Positions 25,397 through 35,012 of a stretch of DNA of 64,000 bases are shown here, in pieces. The notes below the pieces were generated by a model. The model did not search any database and was not told the DNA's origin. It worked only from the letters and a program-made list of their open reading frames with translations. The position numbers and the translations under genes are program-made. Position 1 is the first letter of the stretch, and every line of letters starts with the position of its first letter. The stretch comes from Paenibacillus sp. FSL M7-0420 (lineage in GTDB: Bacteria > Bacillota > Bacilli > Paenibacillales > Paenibacillaceae). The stretch spans positions 744,001-808,000 of the forward strand of contig NZ_JBBOCJ010000001.1 of NCBI RefSeq assembly GCF_038002345.1, given 5' to 3'.

Positions 25397-26055
25397 TTGC
25401 CCTGGGACTCTTCACCGCCGGGCTTGCTCTTACCGCAGCATTCACTGACCGGCATTATGTGCTGCTTAGCGTGGTGCTGCTGCTGGCTGCTCTCCTGCCG
25501 CTGTTCATCCGTCTGGAGCGCCGGCCGCGCAAGTCCCGTGAACTCGTGCTGCTGGCTGTGTTGTCCGCTATTGCAGCGGTCAGCCGGATTCCTTTTGCTG
25601 CGTTGCCGGGGGTAAAGCCTGTGTCGGCCGTTGTCATCCTCTCCGCTTATGTCTTCGGGGCAGAGGCGGGCTTCGTCATCGGAGCAGTCGCTGCCCTGGT
25701 CTCTAATATTTACTTCGGGCAGGGGCCCTGGACGCCATGGCAGATGTTTGCCTGGGGTATGACCGGACTTACAGCCGGGTGGCTGCGCAGGAGCTGGCTG
25801 TTGAGCCGGCGGGCCGGGCTGCTGGTTTTTGGCTTCATCTGGGGGTTCCTGTTCGGCTGGATTATGAATATCTGGGTCCTTCTCAGTCTGCCGGATGCCT
25901 TAAGCTGGCGGCTGGTTGCCGTTACGTTTGCCGCAAGCTTTTACTTCGATCTGGCCCATGCCTTGTCGAATGTATTCTTCTTAGCGGTGCTGGCCGGAGG
26001 CTGGACCAAGGTGCTGCAGAGATTCCGCAAGAAATATGGCTTGCTTCAAGAGTGA
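25369..26055 (+). CDS. cbrT: ECF S component, CbrT-like cobalamin binder
   Basis: 228 residues with about six membrane helices. The conserved patch FAALPGVKPV and the motif SNIYFGQGPWTPWQM are those of the CbrT group of S components, for which cobalamin transport has been shown experimentally in Lactobacillus. The ATG at 25369 lies inside the end of the ATPase gene, so translation is coupled. The B12 riboswitch and two DUF4430 proteins in the same locus fit the same substrate. It is the last gene of the operon. Confidence 0.85.
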   Translation: MARFRIPLLIALGLFTAGLALTAAFTDRHYVLLSVVLLLAALLPLFIRLERRPRKSRELVLLAVLSAIAAVSRIPFAALPGVKPVSAVVILSAYVFGAEAGFVIGAVAALVSNIYFGQGPWTPWQMFAWGMTGLTAGWLRRSWLLSRRAGLLVFGFIWGFLFGWIMNIWVLLSLPDALSWRLVAVTFAASFYFDLAHALSNVFFLAVLAGGWTKVLQRFRKKYGLLQE

Positions 26056-26204
26056 ATGGAATTATAATTAAGGGATATCGCTCTGTTAAAATGATATTTT
26101 TCTCCTTTATTCGACAAATTTCTTAGCAGGGCCATCAACAATTCGATGTTATTCTCCGATAATTAAGGTTACAGCTAGATATCGAGAAGGCGGGATAACA
26201 GGAA

Positions 26205-27914
26205 ATGAGACATCTGAAGATTAAGCATAAAATGATTGTACTGATCGCAGTGGTTATCCTGCTGCTGATCGGGATCGGAACAACGGGTATCCTGACGACA
26301 ACCAGAATGGCTGAGAGGTCTGAAGAGACATACAGGCAGAATCTGCAGCCGATTTATTTCGTAACGGAGATCCGCGGGAATAACCGGGCGATTGAGTCTT
26401 TTCTGCTGGAGGATCTGATTACCACGGATGACGCGAAGAAGCAGGAGCTGAAGGCGAGAATTCAGGAGAATATCCAGACGAATAATGAGCTGATGGCCGA
26501 ACTGAGGAAGATTGAATTCAACAATGACAAGATTGCAGCTTATGTGAACGAATATACCCTGCTGCTGCCGGATTACCGCTCACAGCGTGATAATATTATC
26601 CATCTGGCCGATAACGACCTTAACGATGAAGGATATCAGGTGTACACGGGCCGGACCTTTAATGAGCTGCGTGACAAAATGGTCCGGCTGCTTGAAGAGA
26701 CAGCGACGTTATTCATTCAGGATGCGTCTGCCCATAATACACGGACGGCTGACAGTGCCAAGAGCTCTGTTGCGTTAAGCAGCATTCTGATTGCGCTAGC
26801 CTTGCTGCTCAGTATTGTCCTGAGTGTGATCATCACCAGATTGATTACGAGACCGCTGAAGGAATTGCAGGGGCTGATGAAGCGTGCGGAAGAAGGGGAT
26901 CTGACGGCCTCTGCCGCTTACCGGTCCAAGGATGAGATCGGCCAGATTAATACATCGTTCAATACCATGCTGGACGGGTTGAAAAATATGATGCGCGGCG
27001 TCTCGGAGAGCGCCGAGATTCTCTCGGCCTCCTCCCAGCAGATGAGCGCCAGTGCCGACCAGACCGCGCACGCCTCACAGATGATTGCTGAGACCTCAGG
27101 CGAGATCGCAGCCGGATTCGATGTGCAGGCGGAGAGCATTACCCTGACTACGCAGTCTGTGCGGACGATGTCCTATGAGATTGCCGAAGCCCGGTATAGC
27201 GGACAAGAAATGACCCGCCTGATGGAGCAGGCTGCCTCCTCCACGGAACGCGGTGTAGACGCAGTAGAGCAGATTCTGGCCCAGATGCGGGAGATTGACT
27301 CCAGTGTCTCGGCGAGCCGCCAGATTGTCGGCAACCTGGGCAGCCTGTCCGAAGAGATTAACACCATTATTACAACCATTAATGAGATTGCGACCCAGAC
27401 CAATCTGTTGTCCCTGAATGCTTCCATCGAAGCCGCCCGGGCGGGCGAGCATGGCCGTGGCTTCGCTGTAGTTGCCGGTGAGATCCGCAAGCTGGCGGAA
27501 GCTACCGGAACAAGCTCGCTGCAGATTACAGAGATCATTAACCATATCCGTCAGCAGACCGCAAGTGCCGTAGAATCGATGGAGCAGGGCTCCGGGATTG
27601 TCTCTCACGGTGTAGCGCAGAGTGAGGTGGTATCCGAAGCCTTTACGGCGATCCAGACCTCCATTCAGGCTGCCAGTGAGCAGACAGAGCAGATTACAGA
27701 GGTCATCGGCCATGTCGCGCAGGAATCGGAGGAAGTGGCCAAATCCATGTCGACGGTGAATGAAATCTCGCGCAAAGGCGCCGCAGACGTTCAGGGCACC
27801 AGCGAAGCAAGCCTGGAGCAGCTGACTGCGATGGGAGAGATGTCCTCCTCTGCGCAGTATCTGGCTACCCTGGCCGAGGACCTGCAGAAGCATCTGGCCC
27901 GGTTCCGGCTGTAA
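26205..27914 (+). CDS. Methyl-accepting chemotaxis protein
   Basis: 569 residues. Membrane helices at about 10-32 and 187-210 enclose a four-helix-bundle sensor domain of about 150 residues. A HAMP domain follows at about 211-263, then the cytosolic signalling coiled coil with the highly conserved tip [29 protein letters not shown] lies upstream of the ATG. A CTCCGATAAT element about 45 bases upstream resembles the -10 box of flagellar sigma-D promoters, but no matching -35 box was seen. The ligand is unknown. The gene stands alone between the B12 locus and a lipoprotein gene. Confidence 0.95.
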   Translation: MRHLKIKHKMIVLIAVVILLLIGIGTTGILTTTRMAERSEETYRQNLQPIYFVTEIRGNNRAIESFLLEDLITTDDAKKQELKARIQENIQTNNELMAELRKIEFNNDKIAAYVNEYTLLLPDYRSQRDNIIHLADNDLNDEGYQVYTGRTFNELRDKMVRLLEETATLFIQDASAHNTRTADSAKSSVALSSILIALALLLSIVLSVIITRLITRPLKELQGLMKRAEEGDLTASAAYRSKDEIGQINTSFNTMLDGLKNMMRGVSESAEILSASSQQMSASADQTAHASQMIAETSGEIAAGFDVQAESITLTTQSVRTMSYEIAEARYSGQEMTRLMEQAASSTERGVDAVEQILAQMREIDSSVSASRQIVGNLGSLSEEINTIITTINEIATQTNLLSLNASIEAARAGEHGRGFAVVAGEIRKLAEATGTSSLQITEIINHIRQQTASAVESMEQGSGIVSHGVAQSEVVSEAFTAIQTSIQAASEQTEQITEVIGHVAQESEEVAKSMSTVNEISRKGAADVQGTSEASLEQLTAMGEMSSSAQYLATLAEDLQKHLARFRL

Positions 27915-27930
27915 CGGTATAATAGACATC

Positions 27931-27996
27931 AGCCCGGCCCGATTCGGCCGAGGAACCCTGGAGATTCCCGGGCATCTTCGGCGGAGCCGGGCTTTT
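27931..27996 (+). terminator. Terminator-like hairpin after the chemoreceptor gene
   Basis: AGCCCGGC pairs with GCCGGGCT at the far end, with inner GC-rich pairs, followed by TTTT. It ends 40 bases before the start of the next gene. Confidence 0.7.
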
Positions 27997-28035
27997 GAAC
28001 GTATTAGTATTAACCCCAAGGAGGCGGTCTCTATA

Positions 28036-29169
28036 ATGAACACCCGAACATGGAAGCTGGTGATAGTTCCAGCCTTGTTAATGACACTTGCAGCATGTAG
28101 CTCGAATCAGGCCAGTGCTCCGGCGGTTAGCCCCAGTCCACAGCCAACAGCGGCTCCTGTAGAAGCTTCTGCCCAGCCTACGGAAGGGCCAAAGGTTACA
28201 CCGGCACCTGCTGAAGCTGCTGGGGTAACGGTAGGGGAAAGTAAACAGTATGAGAAAATAGCAATTTCCGACTGGAAGGACGATAGAACCGTTGTCGTGT
28301 CCAAGCAGAACGATAAGCTGGGGCCGATCAGCTCGGGAGAGCTGAAGGGTTCCTATCCGCAGAGCCTGTATTTCTTCCATCTGGATACCGGCGAATACGA
28401 ATTGATTACAGAGAAGGCGAACATGATGCTGGGGGATGCCAAGCTGTCCGCCGATCAGTTGTTTCTGCTCTATAGTGAATTCTCCCTGGGTGATCCAGTC
28501 TACAATGTAATGGACCTGGGGTCCAAGAAGACGTTCACCATTAAGGGCGATACCATTGCCGGAGCAATGGGGGCCGATTGGGCGGATAAGGATACAGTAG
28601 TGGGTCCTGCATACAGCGGCGGTGCTTACACAGCGACGGCTACCTCAATGAAGATCGCCCCGGTGGAGGGACTAGGCGGGGAAGGTCTGATTGTTGTAAG
28701 ACAAATCAAGGATAAGATCTATTACACCAGTAATTCGAAGGACTCCCTGCATAGCTTGGACCTGAATACTAAGGCGAAGGCTGACTTGAATATTCCCGGT
28801 ACCAGCAGCGTAATCCCTTCACCTGACGAAGAACAAATGCTGATCCTGCAATATAAGGAGACGACCCAGTCGCTGCTGCTCAGCGGCACAGACGGTAAGA
28901 ATCCGCGGACCCTGGTGGAAGGCACCGAGCTTGGGGCCGTCTCCTGGTCCCCGGATCAGCGGCTGATTGCCTATAGTGTAGCTCTTGAGGAGAATGGTAC
29001 AACGAATCATGCCTTATATGTCTACGATCTGACTTCTGACAAGTCCGTCCAGATTGCGGAGAGCAATGGAACGATGACCACCTCATGGAGCCCCTCGGGC
29101 AAGCAGCTTGCGTATACGGAGCGGGATGACAGCGGGAGCAGCAGCAGTATAGTTCAGTTGAAGTATTAA
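28036..29169 (+). CDS. Beta-propeller lipoprotein
   Basis: 377 residues, start behind CCAAGGAGGCGG. Signal peptide with lipobox LAAC at about 18-21 and a Ser/Pro/Ala linker to about residue 65. The rest is beta-rich and ends in TolB/PD40-type blade motifs such as WSPDQRLIAYS and WSPSGKQLAYT. It should sit on the outer face of the membrane. No enzyme motif is visible and the partner is unknown; many proteins of this kind hold or sense cell-wall or peptide ligands. It is monocistronic and closed by a strong terminator. Confidence 0.85.
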   Translation: MNTRTWKLVIVPALLMTLAACSSNQASAPAVSPSPQPTAAPVEASAQPTEGPKVTPAPAEAAGVTVGESKQYEKIAISDWKDDRTVVVSKQNDKLGPISSGELKGSYPQSLYFFHLDTGEYELITEKANMMLGDAKLSADQLFLLYSEFSLGDPVYNVMDLGSKKTFTIKGDTIAGAMGADWADKDTVVGPAYSGGAYTATATSMKIAPVEGLGGEGLIVVRQIKDKIYYTSNSKDSLHSLDLNTKAKADLNIPGTSSVIPSPDEEQMLILQYKETTQSLLLSGTDGKNPRTLVEGTELGAVSWSPDQRLIAYSVALEENGTTNHALYVYDLTSDKSVQIAESNGTMTTSWSPSGKQLAYTERDDSGSSSSIVQLKY

Positions 29170-29171
29170 TC

Positions 29172-29222
29172 AAAAAAAGCGGTCCGTACCGGTAAATCTA
29201 CCGGATACGGACCGCTTTTTTT
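29172..29222. terminator. Strong bidirectional terminator
   Basis: AAGCGGTCCGTA-CCGGTA pairs with TACCGG-ATACGGACCGCTT around a small loop. An A-run before and a T-run after make it active on both strands. It separates the lipoprotein gene (+) from qoxD (-). Confidence 0.93.
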
Positions 29223-29266
29223 ATAGATTGCTAGAAGGAGCATAACGCTCCTTTGCTTCTTACATA

Positions 29267-29560
29267 CTAAGCATACCAGCCCCATACGAAGATGAACAGG
29301 GTGCCGAAGATGGTGACCAGAGCCACGAACATGGCGTATGCGATGTTGATATACAGTTCTTTTTTGGAATCGGCCGATTCTCCGATGTGCATGAACACAA
29401 ACAGCTGCAAGGAGGCCTGGATCAGCGCTGTAACCAGCAGCACCACCATATTGGCACTGGAGGACAGGTCTCCGTAAATTACAATCAGTGCAGCGGCAGA
29501 GAGGACCAGAGAGGCTACATAACCCATCACATGCTTAATTGGGAATAGTTGCTTCATCAT
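29267..29560 (-). CDS. qoxD: Quinol oxidase subunit IV
   Basis: 97 residues with three membrane helices, the normal size and shape of QoxD. It is the last gene of qoxABCD and starts with two ATGs (29560 and 29557) a few bases after the qoxC stop. Sequence features such as FVFMHIGE and LFIFVWGWY match bacterial cytochrome oxidase subunit IV of the CyoD/QoxD type. The subunit helps assemble the CuB centre; it has no redox centre of its own. Confidence 0.93.
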   Translation of the reverse strand: MMKQLFPIKHVMGYVASLVLSAAALIVIYGDLSSSANMVVLLVTALIQASLQLFVFMHIGESADSKKELYINIAYAMFVALVTIFGTLFIFVWGWYA

Positions 29561-29561
29561 G

Positions 29562-30158
29562 TCACATCAGTCCTTTCAGGTAGACGAAGCTGAAGATAAA
29601 GATCCAGACCACGTCTAAGAAGTGCCAGAACAAGGAGAAGATGAACGTTTTGTTGGCGGTAGCGGGCGTAATGCCGCGCTTCCACAGCTGAATCATAATG
29701 CCAATTCCCCACAGCAGACCGAAGCTGACGTGAAGACCATGCGTTCCCAGCAGTATGAACAGACTGGAGAGGAAGCCGCTGGTCTGTAGGGTAGCTCCTT
29801 CATGTACATAAGTGAAGAACTCGTCGATTTCGATACCGACAAAAGCCAGACCCATCACCAGCGTAATCGCCATGAAGACCATCATGGCTTTCTTGTAGCC
29901 ATGCCGCATGGCATGGACAGCCAGACCGATGGTGAAGGAGCTCGACAGCAGGAGGAAGGTCTCCATCAGCACCGGGCCGATCTCGAACAGCTCGCTGCCG
30001 CTCGGTCCGCTGGCATAGCGGTTAACCATTACGAAATATACAGTGAACAGCGTAGCGAAGAGAGGGATCTCGGCTCCGAGAAAGACCCAGAAGCCGAAGA
30101 TCTTGTTACTGTTCTCTTCCGTTGAATATTCGAGCGGCTTGGACGCATCTATTTTCAT
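29562..30158 (-). CDS. qoxC: Quinol oxidase subunit III
   Basis: 198 residues with five membrane helices, typical of QoxC/CyoC rather than of seven-helix CoxC. The motif THGLHVSFGLLW is the conserved subunit III signature. The start ATG overlaps the qoxB stop (ATGA), so it is translationally coupled. It stabilises the core of the menaquinol oxidase. Confidence 0.95.
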   Translation of the reverse strand: MKIDASKPLEYSTEENSNKIFGFWVFLGAEIPLFATLFTVYFVMVNRYASGPSGSELFEIGPVLMETFLLLSSSFTIGLAVHAMRHGYKKAMMVFMAITLVMGLAFVGIEIDEFFTYVHEGATLQTSGFLSSLFILLGTHGLHVSFGLLWGIGIMIQLWKRGITPATANKTFIFSLFWHFLDVVWIFIFSFVYLKGLM

Positions 30159-32104
30159 ACAGTCTCACCCCGCATCAGTTTCTTTTCTGTAGCTGCAATC
30201 TCTTCTACAGGAATGTAGTAGCCCTGGTCCTTATCGAAGGACATGAAGGCCAGTACGACCAGAATTCCAATCCCTGAGACGATCGCCGGAATCCACATGC
30301 TGAAGACCAGGAAGAAGCCTAGGAAGAAGAAGACTACACCCAATATGAACGGTTTGCCGGTATTGCTTGGCATATGAATCTTGGTGTATTTAGTGTCTGT
30401 ATACAATGGAATATTCTCATGCTTCGCAGACCATAGAGCATCGCGCGTCTCAACCTTAGGCACAACCGCAAAGTTGTAGAGCGGGATCGGGCTGTGTGTC
30501 GCCCATTCGAGCGTCCGGCCATCCCAAGGGTCGTTGGTCGTATCTCTCGGCATGTAGCGTGTACTCCAGTAGATATTGTAGACCAGGATCACGAAGCCGA
30601 TGGCGAGCCCGACAGCCCCGACGAAGCTCAGCATATTGAGCGGACCGAAGCCTGATTCCTCAGAGTACGTATACATACGCCGCGTCATTCCCATGAGACC
30701 CAGGAAGAACAGCGGGAAGAAGGTTACGTTAAAGGAAATGATGATCCACCAGAAGGCATGCTTGCCCAGCCGTTCGTTCAGGCGGAAGCCGAACACTTTA
30801 GGGAACCAATAGTGGAACCCGGCGATGACGGCAAATACGGCACCCGGAATCAGCACGTAGTGGAAATGCGCCACCAGGAACATCGTATTGTGATACTGGT
30901 AATCGGCGCTGGCCATTGCCAGCATGACGCCCGTTACCCCGCCGATCGTAAAGATCGGGATAAAGGCGAGCGTATAGAGCATCGGTGTCGTGAAGGTAAT
31001 CCTGCCCTTTCGCAGGGTGAATAGCCAGTTGAATATTTTGACCCCGGTTGGGACCGCTATGGCCATCGTTGTAATAGAGAAGAAGCTGTTGACCATGGCC
31101 CCTTGACCCATCGTATAGAAATGGTGCGCCCATACAAGGAAGGACAGGAGCGAGATGATCAGCATACTGAATACCATGGAGGTATAGCCGTACAGGTTCT
31201 TCTTCGAGAAGGTGGCGATAATCTCACTGTATATCCCGAAGGCCGGCAGTATAACGATATAGACCTCCGGATGTCCCCAGACCCAGAACAGGTTGGCCCA
31301 GAGCATATCCATCCCGCCGTTGGCCATCGTGAAGAACTGGGAGCCGAAGAGGCGGTCGAACATCATCATCGCCAGCGCTACGGTAAGAACCGGGAAGGCG
31401 AAGACAATGATAACGTTGGTGATGAGTACGGACCAGGTGAACATCGGCATCTTCATCAGCGTCATGCCTGGTGCGCGCATTTTGAGAATCGTTACGATAA
31501 AGTTAACCCCGGTGATCAGCGTACCAATACCGGATATTTGCAGGGCCAGAGAGTAGTAGTTGTTCCCTACGGTCGGGCTGAATTCAAGACTCGCCAGCGG
31601 GAAGTAGGCTGACCAGCCCGCATCCGGCGAGCCGCCGATGACGAAGGAAATGTTCAGCAGCATGGCGCCCATGAAGAAGAGCCAGAAGCTGACGGCGTTC
31701 AGCCGCGGGAAGGCAACGTCCCGTGCGCCGATCTGCAGCGGAATGATTACGTTCATCAGACCGATGATAAAAGGCATGGCCATGAAGAGAATCATGATCA
31801 GACCATGGGTGGTGAAGACCTCATTGTAATGCTGCGCATCGAGGAATTTCATTTCCGGCGCAGCCGTCTGCAGACGCATCATCATCGCATCTACACCGCC
31901 GCGGAACAGCATCAGCAGCGCCGCGAGGATGTACATGATCCCGATTTTTTTGTGGTCAACCGTGGTCAGCCATTCGCGCCACAGATAGCCCCATTTCTTG
32001 AAATAGGTAAGCCCTACGAGAATCCCGATGGTTGCCAGTGCAATACTGATCATGGCCCCGTATATCAAGGGTTCGCCGTGAACCTTAAATTTGTCCAAAT
32101 CCAT
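30155..32104 (-). CDS. qoxB: Quinol oxidase subunit I (haem-copper centre)
   Basis: 649 residues with about 14-15 membrane helices, nearly collinear with Bacillus subtilis QoxB. The haem-copper signature is intact: WVWGHPEVYIVILPAFG with the cross-linked His-Tyr pair, the HH copper ligands, and VAHFHYVL with the haem histidines. It reduces oxygen to water with electrons from menaquinol and pumps protons. GAAAGGAGC precedes the ATG. qoxA lies 45 bases upstream. Confidence 0.97.
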   Translation of the reverse strand: MDLDKFKVHGEPLIYGAMISIALATIGILVGLTYFKKWGYLWREWLTTVDHKKIGIMYILAALLMLFRGGVDAMMMRLQTAAPEMKFLDAQHYNEVFTTHGLIMILFMAMPFIIGLMNVIIPLQIGARDVAFPRLNAVSFWLFFMGAMLLNISFVIGGSPDAGWSAYFPLASLEFSPTVGNNYYSLALQISGIGTLITGVNFIVTILKMRAPGMTLMKMPMFTWSVLITNVIIVFAFPVLTVALAMMMFDRLFGSQFFTMANGGMDMLWANLFWVWGHPEVYIVILPAFGIYSEIIATFSKKNLYGYTSMVFSMLIISLLSFLVWAHHFYTMGQGAMVNSFFSITTMAIAVPTGVKIFNWLFTLRKGRITFTTPMLYTLAFIPIFTIGGVTGVMLAMASADYQYHNTMFLVAHFHYVLIPGAVFAVIAGFHYWFPKVFGFRLNERLGKHAFWWIIISFNVTFFPLFFLGLMGMTRRMYTYSEESGFGPLNMLSFVGAVGLAIGFVILVYNIYWSTRYMPRDTTNDPWDGRTLEWATHSPIPLYNFAVVPKVETRDALWSAKHENIPLYTDTKYTKIHMPSNTGKPFILGVVFFFLGFFLVFSMWIPAIVSGIGILVVLAFMSFDKDQGYYIPVEEIAATEKKLMRGETV

Positions 32105-32148
32105 TAGGGTAGCTCCTTTCAGTGTGTTGCATTAAGCTCTTCAGAGAG

Positions 32149-33165
32149 CTAGTGTCCTTCATGTGTGCTTTCATCCACAGGGGAGCTTGGCAGCGGCTGA
32201 TCGACTTCCGGATCAGGCTTGCTGTCGAATTCCGTTCCGCTGGACGGCTCGGGAGACGGATGAATTTCCTTGTTATCCTGATGCTCCGGATTGCCGTTGT
32301 CCATATCCATCTCTTTGCCGCCGCCGCTCATATGATCTCCGTGATTTCCCGGAGGAGGGCTGAACTCCAGATGGGTGGAGGAATACGTTTTGCGTCCGAG
32401 GTAATCCGTGGCCAGCAGGCCTTTGAATTCTTCCTCAGTCAGCTTAGGTGCGGTTTCCTTCACTTCCTTCACCCAGTCCTCGTAACCCTTGTTACTAAGT
32501 ACAAGCGCTTCGAATTCCATGTGGGCGAAGCCTTTACCGCTGAAGTTAGCATTCTTTCCGATATAAGAGCCTTCCGTATCAGCGGAGAGATGAAGCGTTG
32601 TCAGCATGTCGCTCATGGCGTACTTTTGACCGGCAAGCTGTGGAATCCAGAGACTGGTAATGGTGCCGAACGAGTACATTCTGAATTCTACCGCACGATG
32701 CACCGGCATATTCACGTAGTTCACCGTCTCGATCCCTTCCTCAGGGTAGCTGAAATGCCATTTCCAGTTGGAAGAGGAAGCATAGATGACCAGCGGAGTC
32801 TGATCTTGATAGTCCGCAGCCACATTCTCCACTTCGTTAGTCGTCTTGACGGTAACAACGGACAAGAAGGCTACGATAATGATCGGGATAATGATCCAGA
32901 TGGCCTCAAGTACCACATTGCCTTCTTCATGTTTAGGAATGTAGCCCTCATTACTCTTCTTCGCACGATATTTTACCAGTACAAAGATATACAGAATGTA
33001 GACAACAGCCAGAACCCCGAGCATAACAAGAATAGAGAGCACAATGGTGTCAGATAACGTCCTTGCAGACGGCCCCTTCGGGTTCAGAACAGCGATTGAG
33101 CTGCATCCCGGCAGGAGAAGGATCAGGCTTAGAAACAAAGCGTATAACGGTCCCTTTTTTTTCAT
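32149..33165 (-). CDS. qoxA: Quinol oxidase subunit II
   Basis: 338 residues. Signal peptide with lipobox LPGC, two membrane helices near 40-60 and 85-105, and a periplasmic-type cupredoxin domain. In the place of the CuA ligands the sequence reads SYIGKNANFSGKGFAHMEF, without the two cysteines, so it takes electrons from quinol and not cytochrome c. The C-terminus after residue 255 is a His/Asp/Pro-rich tail. First gene of the operon, start preceded by AAGGAG. Confidence 0.95.
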   Translation of the reverse strand: MKKKGPLYALFLSLILLLPGCSSIAVLNPKGPSARTLSDTIVLSILVMLGVLAVVYILYIFVLVKYRAKKSNEGYIPKHEEGNVVLEAIWIIIPIIIVAFLSVVTVKTTNEVENVAADYQDQTPLVIYASSSNWKWHFSYPEEGIETVNYVNMPVHRAVEFRMYSFGTITSLWIPQLAGQKYAMSDMLTTLHLSADTEGSYIGKNANFSGKGFAHMEFEALVLSNKGYEDWVKEVKETAPKLTEEEFKGLLATDYLGRKTYSSTHLEFSPPPGNHGDHMSGGGKEMDMDNGNPEHQDNKEIHPSPEPSSGTEFDSKPDPEVDQPLPSSPVDESTHEGH

Positions 33166-33260
33166 ATAGAACTCCTTCCTTCAATACTACTTTTCATTCG
33201 CCGTTCATTAACGGGAGTACATTGATCTGTATCTATAGTAAGAACTACTTACCCATAATG

Positions 33261-33276
33261 CAAAATACATATTTTG
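33261..33276. promoter_or_regulatory. Perfect palindrome upstream of qoxA, candidate operator
   Basis: CAAAATA-CA-TATTTTG is a perfect inverted repeat about 95 bases upstream of the qoxA start, in an AT-rich stretch. The 500-base gap between qoxA and the deacetylase gene is otherwise AT-rich and without genes; it also holds TGTGATCAAATTGTTACA at about 33327, a weak CRP/FNR-like match. No regulator can be named. Confidence 0.35.
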
Positions 33277-33664
33277 TATAAATATATAAAATAGACCTTA
33301 AAAATGGCGAACAAGTTAAATATGTGTGATCAAATTGTTACAACTCCCTAAGGGTATGATAAAGATCACTGTAGTGGCGCACTTTAGCTAATTTTAAGGT
33401 TGTTCAATTTTTGTTCAAAATTCCGATATTGTTATTAATTTTGTCACAATTATTCTGTGCCAAAAACCGCTGTTTTAACCGTGCAACGCCTGCTGTGACA
33501 GCATTCGACGAGAATTGCGTGCTTTCTGAAAATAATGGCGAACCCTCATTTATGATTGCATAAGAGTAACAATTTCTTAGCTTGCGGTTACAATCTCTCA
33601 AATTACGTTGAAAGTATATATGATAAAGTGATAGACAAATATACATAGATTGGAGACTGCTGCT

Positions 33665-34819
33665 GTGCGCATCAAGAAAATTCTGCTTTTATTCATGTCT
33701 TTATTCCTAATTATGGGGCTTGTGCAGGTCCCGGCTGACGCTAAAGGTGATAGCACTATTCTTAAACTCGGAGTCAACGATAAATTAAGCAAGGTTGAAG
33801 CTGTATCCGTAAAAGGCACCTATTATGTACCGCTGCGCGCGCTTGCGGATGAGCTGAAATGGACCCTTACCGGACTGACGGACAGGATTCACGTAGCCGG
33901 CGGGACAGGTTCGCTGACCCTGCTGAGCAAGGACGGAGGTGCGGTGCTGAAGGATGGGACTGCCGTGCCTATGAGCACTTTCGTACAGGACGGCAAACTC
34001 ATGGCTCCGCTGAAGCTCAGCGGGTACCTCGGGTATAGCATTTCCTATGCGGGAGATAAATATTTACTTCGTGTGAAGGACGGCTCGGCGCAGCTTACCG
34101 ATGCAGCCTTCACCGATAAATATGCTGCAGAGCTGAAGCCTAAGGCTCCAGTGGCTCCGGTAACTCCAGTCACTCCGGTTCAGCCCACGGAGCCGGGCAA
34201 GCCTGGCCGGACCGTCTATCTGACCTTTGACGACGGCCCGTCAGCCACGACTGGCGACCTGCTGGACATCCTGCGTAAATATGACGTACAGGCAACCTTC
34301 TTCATGCTGGGGAACAATATGAATCAGCACCCCGCTCAAGTGAAGCGGACTGCGAAGGAAGGCCATGGCTTAGCGCTGCATGGCGTGACCCATCGCCAGG
34401 AGAAGTTCTATGCTTCCCCGGCAGCGGCGCTTGCCGAGATGTCAGGTGCCAATGCGACGCTGAAGAAGCTGACGGGAACCAGCACCACCTTGATCCGTAC
34501 GCCTTACGGAAGTAAGCCCTATTTCACCAAGTCCTTCAGGGATAAAGTCCTGACGCAGGGCTATCATCTCTGGGACTGGAACGTGGATTCCTATGACTGG
34601 AAATACAAACAGAACAGCGACAGAATCTATAACACCGTGATGGATCAGGTGAACAAGCTGAAGGCGTCCAAGACCAATCCGGTGATTCTGATGCATGACC
34701 AGAAGGCTACACTCAAGGTGCTGCCGCGTATTCTGGAGAAGCTGAAGAAGGAAGGCTATACCTTCAAGCTCATTACGAAGGATATGGAGCCGCTCAATTT
34801 CTGGAAGGATAAACGCTGA
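33665..34819 (+). CDS. Secreted polysaccharide deacetylase with stalk domain
   Basis: 384 residues from a GTG at 33665, chosen because GGAG lies 9 bases upstream; the longer frame opens with a TTG that overlaps this site. Signal peptide (1-25), a copper-amine-oxidase-type stalk domain at about 30-145 (YYVPLRALADEL), a Pro-rich linker, and a NodB deacetylase domain from about 183. Catalytic motifs are TFDDGP (Asp189, Asp190), HGVTH with the metal-binding histidines and RTPYG. It removes acetyl groups from peptidoglycan or another wall glycan. The stalk domain is typical of Paenibacillus secreted proteins. Confidence 0.92.
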   Translation: MRIKKILLLFMSLFLIMGLVQVPADAKGDSTILKLGVNDKLSKVEAVSVKGTYYVPLRALADELKWTLTGLTDRIHVAGGTGSLTLLSKDGGAVLKDGTAVPMSTFVQDGKLMAPLKLSGYLGYSISYAGDKYLLRVKDGSAQLTDAAFTDKYAAELKPKAPVAPVTPVTPVQPTEPGKPGRTVYLTFDDGPSATTGDLLDILRKYDVQATFFMLGNNMNQHPAQVKRTAKEGHGLALHGVTHRQEKFYASPAAALAEMSGANATLKKLTGTSTTLIRTPYGSKPYFTKSFRDKVLTQGYHLWDWNVDSYDWKYKQNSDRIYNTVMDQVNKLKASKTNPVILMHDQKATLKVLPRILEKLKKEGYTFKLITKDMEPLNFWKDKR

Positions 34820-34839
34820 TTACTGCTTATAGCAACAGC

Positions 34840-34889
34840 AAAGAGCAAGCCCGGGAGACAATCTGTTCCTGCAGGCTTGCTCTTTTTTT
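34840..34889 (+). terminator. Intrinsic terminator
   Basis: AAAGAGCAAGCC pairs with GGCTTGCTCTTT and runs into a T-stretch, closing the deacetylase transcript. Confidence 0.92.
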
Positions 34890-34921
34890 GCGCCGAAACT
34901 AGACAAAGTAAAAGTTAATGA

Positions 34922-34971
34922 TTGACATCAACCTTCAACTGTATTAATAATAGTAGTACAGTTAATACACT
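34922..34971 (+). promoter_or_regulatory. Promoter with overlapping inverted-repeat operator
   Basis: TTGACA at 34922-34927 and TAATAA at 34945-34950 are spaced by 17 bases. An inverted repeat TGTATTAA (34940-34947) and TTAATACA (34962-34969) covers the -10 box and start region. This is where a GntR/YtrA-type repressor encoded by the next gene would bind, giving self-repression of the ABC operon. Confidence 0.7.
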
Positions 34972-35012
34972 ATGATACAGCAGCCGGAGTATCAGATGAA
35001 AGGAGGACTGTC

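Noticed and set aside
32149..33165. Cytochrome c oxidase subunit II (coxB)
   Set aside because: The CuA cysteines are absent, so a quinol oxidase subunit is the better call.
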